64,000 nt of DNA from Aquanectria penicillioides (lineage: Eukaryota; Ascomycota; Sordariomycetes; Hypocreales; Nectriaceae). Shown piece by piece: positions 59,751 to 64,000 of this stretch (the first letter of the stretch is position 1; every line of letters starts with the position of its first letter). The DNA is taken from the NCBI GenBank assembly GCA_003415625.1, contig PYIU01000002.1, positions 2,852,001 through 2,916,000 of the forward strand. Reading direction: 5' to 3'. The notes under the pieces are model-generated. The model saw only the letters and a list, made by a program, of their open reading frames with translations. It was not told the DNA's origin and did no database searches. The translations under genes were made by a program, and so were the position numbers.

Positions 59751-62700
59751 ATGTCTCCACCGGCCACTCCCGATATAGCATCCTCGGCCCAGTCACAACA
59801 GACTTCAACAGAGCATACACCAGAAGCTGCACCGGAGATAATCGTATGGACTGAAAATATGAACATCGATAGTGTCAGCCCTCACGAGTCTGACGACTTA
59901 ATGAGTGTACATACCGATATTGGGTAAGCGGCCCGGATGAGTTCATTTCACCCCTCAGCTTTTCATTCATCCTACACATCATTTCTGGTCGCCTTGATTA
60001 AAATCTTTAACTAAGACCTAATGTAGACAAGACCCCTCTCAAGCGGACGATTCAACACTCCTGCGCGGCCCTGTTATTGCCGGTCCTGTTGGCTCATTTA
60101 CATCGTCGGCCTCGGCCTTGACAGAGTTATCTGAGCTCTCGTCAACTCCCTCAACAGTGTCAAGCAAGGCTACTACCCCTGTTGAGACAGAATGTCCCAA
60201 AGATCCGTCAAGGGACGAGCACTCCCATCCACCTCTTCAACAATCTTCTTCTCACAACGACGTCGAACGCTACAACTTCAATATTCGGCCGAAGTCATCC
60301 ATTCCAGCCGATATCTCACCTTACAAGTATGCTAGCGAGTGTATCATGGCGGCAGAATCGTCTAGACTCAACCCATATGCGCTGCACCCAGAGGAACACC
60401 AACTTCTGCGGCATCATATCTCTCACGCTCAAGTGACAACGTACCTGAATATCAGGAACGGCATATTACGTCTATGGTTGAGGAGACCCTGGGTTGGTGT
60501 GACCCGGCAAGCAGCTGTCGGATGTGCAAACGCCCGCTGGTTCGATGCGGCAAGTGTTTGCTATGACTGGCTCGTACGCCGTGGATATATCAACTATGGG
60601 TGTGCAGAGGTTCCTCGAGCAGAGGTTGATGACAAAAGCGTCCCAATCATCAAGCGTCAAAAGACGATTGCTGTCATCGGTGCGGGCATCTCGGGCTTGG
60701 GATGTGCTAGACAGCTGGAGGGCCTGTTTAAGCAATACGCTGATAGGTTCTACGAGCGTGGTGAGGAACCGCCGCGTGTTGTAATACTGGAAGGAAGAAG
60801 CCGTGTAGGAGGCCGCGTCTACTCCCGTGAATTCAAGACTAAATCTGCTGAACCACAGCCTACATTCATGGGCAAGCGACACACGGCGGAGATGGGCGGC
60901 ATGATAATCACAGGATTTGACCGTGGAAATCCCATCAATGTATTACTCCGTGGTCAACTAGGCTTGCCCTACCATCCTCTTACAGCAGACACAACCATAT
61001 ACGACATAAATGGAAAGCCTGTGGACCCGGTGCGGGATCAGTTGGTGGAGAGGCTCTACAATGATTGCTTGGATCGCGTTAGCGAGTATAAACACAAGCT
61101 GCACCTTTCAAAACTAATAGAGGGCAACCGTGACCTCCTCGAAGAGGGACGTGATAGCCCAGGAGATGGTAGCAAAACTATCGCACAAGCAGAGGAAGTT
61201 GCTGCTACGCTTTCAAATCCCCTCCGGAGGCTGGGCTGAGAGTGTCAGAAAAAGTGAACATGATTCCCATATCGTCTGACAAGTTGACCGGACGGGTTCA
61301 CAATGAACCTGGGACTCCCGCAATGATTAAAGCTTCAGAAAAGGCAAAACTAATGGGATGGGACCTGCGGGACCAATCGGCAGAGGACAAGAATATTGAT
61401 CTCGCACAAGCTGTCAACCAAGAGGATGCAACATTGGGTTCCGTCTTGGACTCTGCCATCTCCCAGTACAAACAGCTAGTCGACTTAAACGCCCAAGATT
61501 ATCGTCTCATCAATTGGCACATTGCCAATCTAGAATATAGTAACGCCACAAACTTGCACAACCTAAGCCTTGGGCTATGGGACATTGATACGGGGAACGA
61601 ATGGGAGGGAAGTCACACAATGGTACTGGGCGGCTATCAGAGTGTGGCTCGCGGATTAGGTCAATGTCCAACCTCACTCGACCTTAGGACAAAGTTCCCG
61701 GTGAAGAGCATTTCATACCACAACAAGGATTGTCTTGGATCAGCCACTATCGAATGTGATGATGGGTCAGTAGTGGATGCAGATGCGGTCGTTTGCACCA
61801 TTCCTCTTGGTGTTCTAAAGCAAAACAACGTCACCTTCGAACCACCACTCCCGTCGTGGAAAACAGACGTGATTGGACGTCTCGGGTTCGGTATTCTAAA
61901 CAAGGTGGTTCTCGTATACAACAAAATATTTTGGGACCCTGAGAGGGATATTTTTGGGGTGCTGAGGGAGTCACAAAATCGGCACAGTACTTCACAAAAG
62001 GACTATGTAATGACGCGGGGACGCTTCTTCCAATGGTTCAACGTAACAAATACAACGGGCCTCCCTTGCCTGATTGCCCTCATGGCAGGCGAGGCAGGCT
62101 TTGAAACAGAGCACTCTAGCAATGACAGCCTTGTCGCGGAGGCTACGGAAGTGTTGCGAAGTGTCTTTGGGCAGGATGTTCCCTATCCTGTTGAGGCGGT
62201 GGTTACTCGGTGGGGTTCGGATCGATTTGCCAGGGGAAGTTATTCATCCGCAGCTCCAGGGATGCAGCCAGACGATTATGATGTTATGGCCCGGCCGGTT
62301 GGCAACTTGTTCTTTGCGGGTGAGCACACAATCGGTACTCATCCGGCAACGGTTCATGGGGCCTATCTCTCTGGCCTGAGAGCCGCGTCGGAGATATTGC
62401 AAACGATGATCGGCCTATCGAGGTTCCCACGCCTCTCATTCTTCCAAGAGATTCTCTTCTTCTGCGGAAACGCAAGGAGCCGATAAAAGACCCCGCACTG
62501 GCTCGCCTCGAAGCCCACGAGCTTGAAGTATTAAATCATGTCAAATCCAAGATTGGAGAGCGACCCGTTCGTCCTAGCAAGGCAGCGGGCAACGCATATC
62601 TCCTATACAGCAAGGCCTTTTTTGACGCAGCTCGCAAGCGGTGCGAAGAGAATCGCAAACCTGGCCGCGGAGGTCGTGCTGTTCCCAATGAAGTCCGCAT

Positions 62701-62974
62701 TATGACATCCAAGATGTGGAAGGAAGCGTCCCTCGAGGACCGCAAACCGTTTGAAGATCAAGCGGCAGAGCAGAAACGCGCCTACGCCGATGCCACCCAG
62801 GCCTTTACCGAGGCTGCTGATAAGTGGGATAGAGAGGCCATGTTGCTCAGGACAGCATATGAAAAGGATCACCCTGGTGTCGCCGGACCACGAGAAGTAA
62901 CTCGCGTGTCGGCGCAGAAGTTTAGGCGGACGCGAAATGTTAGATACGTCGAGGAAAGCGACATGGAGTCTTAG
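59751..62974 (+). CDS. LSD1: LSD1-type histone lysine demethylase (SWIRM, amine oxidase, HMG box), two frameshifts
   Basis: FAD-dependent amine oxidase predicted to remove methyl groups from histone H3 lysines in the nucleus. Exons: 59751-59923 and 60027-62974; 1040 residues after correction. Order: Ser/Pro-rich N-terminus; SWIRM domain from about residue 150 (SIPADISPYKYASECIMAAE, then RNGILRLWLRRP); FAD-binding KTIAVIGAGISGLGCARQLE near 270; the substrate half, with ARGSYSSAAPG and FAGEHTIGTHPATVHGAYLS; then a C-terminal HMG box near 900-980 (RPSKAAGNAYLLYSKAFFDA). This matches fungal LSD1/HdmA, where the HMG box replaces the CoREST-dependent tower. Frame breaks: a missing base at 61219-61222 between VAATLS and PPEAGLRVSEK, and a missing C at 62415-62416 between TMIG and PIEVPTPL. 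Confidence 0.92.
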
Positions 62975-63429
62975 GCTTGTTTTTTTTCTTACCTCTTTTT
63001 CTTCATCATACCCTATTAGGACATCATAGTCACGGTCGGCGCAGTTCATTTTCTGTTCATACATATATATACACACATATATATTTATCATCGGGGTGGG
63101 CAGGCTGGTGGTCTGGCAGTATCATTATGGAGGGGGGACGGCATCACAGCCACTGTGCACATCTGGTGTTCGGAGCTTGAGGGGTTTGGGGCTTTATATG
63201 TAGTAATTGTCTACCAGGACTAAGGAATTTAAGCTTGTTCTACGAATTCAATCGCAATTGGGCTGCGCAGGCTTCTTTGAAGTTTTCATTTTCATCGCTG
63301 TCACGGACAGGTTGTGTGGGGGTACTAAGGAATTTATTGAAGGCTTTGATACACTTGGGGACCACGGTTTGGTGACCGATGGTGTTGATACAAAGGGAAG
63401 CGTCAGACCCCGGCTTGCACCTCCACTGT
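62975..63429. other. Convergent 3' flanks of LSD1-like gene and ATP3
   Basis: No gene seen. Includes an AT/AC alternating tract at about 63061-63085. Confidence 0.6.
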
Positions 63430-64000
63430 TTACATATCCTCCGAGGCAGTAGCACCAGTGATAATCTCGACCAGTTCGCCGGTAATGACGGCCTGTCGGG
63501 TTCGGTTGAAGAGAATCTGGTACTTGTTGATCATCTCGCCGGCGTTCTTGGAAGCATTCTGAGGGAATTATCAGCACACGCACGTCCCAACAAAGACCAT
63601 TTTCATTGGTGTCACTTACGTCCATAGCGTTTCGGCGGGCAGACTGCTCACAGGCGTGGCCCTCAGCCAGAGCCCAGTACAGGGAGTTGGCAAGGCCGTA
63701 CTCGCGCAGGTTACCGAGAACCTCCTCGTCAGCCTCGAAAGCAGAGAAGTTGGCTAAAAACGAACAAATTCCTGTCAGAAATGCGTTTCCGGACATTTTA
63801 AAGCAGGTGATACTCACGGGACTCGAGAATGGCCTCCTCGGAAAATGCCTCAATGAGGTCAGACTCGTAGCTCTGAGCGTTGATGAACTTGTTGTACAGG
63901 ATCTTGATGTCGGTGTACTCGGTGGGAAGCTGGATGATCTGGTCGGCGATGGCCTGGGCATCGGCGAAGGTAGGGACGTCCTTGCCAATACCAGCAAAGT
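63430..64000 (-). CDS. ATP3: Mitochondrial ATP synthase gamma subunit, C-terminal part (cut by the window edge)
   Basis: Central-stalk gamma subunit of F1-ATPase in the mitochondrial matrix. Exon pieces: 64000-63818 (partial), 63753-63620, 63558-63430. The last exon encodes the highly conserved C-terminal helix that rotates inside the alpha3-beta3 ring: [20 protein letters not shown], then [18 protein letters not shown] and the end SEDM. The visible part begins [20 protein letters not shown]. Intron donors GTGAGT and GTAAGT are canonical and the frame is continuous. The start and the N-terminal half are outside the window. Confidence 0.95.

Overview
The window reads as nuclear DNA of a filamentous ascomycete, most likely a Sordariomycete and plausibly Hypocreales. 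The evidence is short introns (about 50-130 nt) with GTRNGY donors and CTAAC-like branch sites, pyrimidine-rich leaders, TAGGTA repeats, and fungus-specific versions of housekeeping proteins. Placement below class is a guess. There is no sign of plasmid, phage, CRISPR or bacterial operon structure.

Layout, left to right: a membrane protein of unknown role (+, probably cut by the left edge); mitochondrial tRNA t6A synthase QRI7 (+); proteasome subunit PRE2 (-); a six-C2 tricalbin (-); a long gene-poor stretch (11.2-15.8 kb); a FYVE/RING ubiquitin ligase like Pib1 (-). Then an accessory block at 18.9-32.6 kb: cupin (-), FAD monooxygenase fused to an acetoacetate-decarboxylase-like domain (-), short-chain dehydrogenase (+), MFS transporter (-) and a C2H2 plus Zn2Cys6 transcription factor (+). 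Then an alpha/beta hydrolase (+), a full-size ABCB multidrug transporter (-), histidyl-tRNA synthetase (+), a conserved fungal protein of unknown role (+), calmodulin-dependent kinase (-), a gene-poor stretch with an aldo-keto reductase relic, a UBE2W-type E2 (+), VPS33 (+), an LSD1-type SWIRM/amine oxidase/HMG protein (+) and the 3' end of ATP synthase gamma ATP3 (-).

The accessory block is the best candidate for an undescribed system. Enzymes for ring hydroxylation, an ADC-fold step, ketone/alcohol reduction and a cupin sit next to a transporter and a double zinc-finger regulator, as in fungal aromatic-catabolism or small secondary-metabolite clusters. No polyketide or peptide synthase is present, so catabolism or tailoring is more likely than scaffold synthesis. 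The substrate cannot be read from the sequence.

The most important technical point is that eleven otherwise intact, mostly essential genes are each broken by one to four single-base frameshifts, nearly all a missing base in a short homopolymer (about 21 events). Correcting each by one base makes every model an exact multiple of three and recovers conserved motifs, so I treat them as functional genes carrying assembly errors. The accessory block and HisRS have none. CDS coordinates are start codon to stop codon including introns; exon limits are in the evidence.
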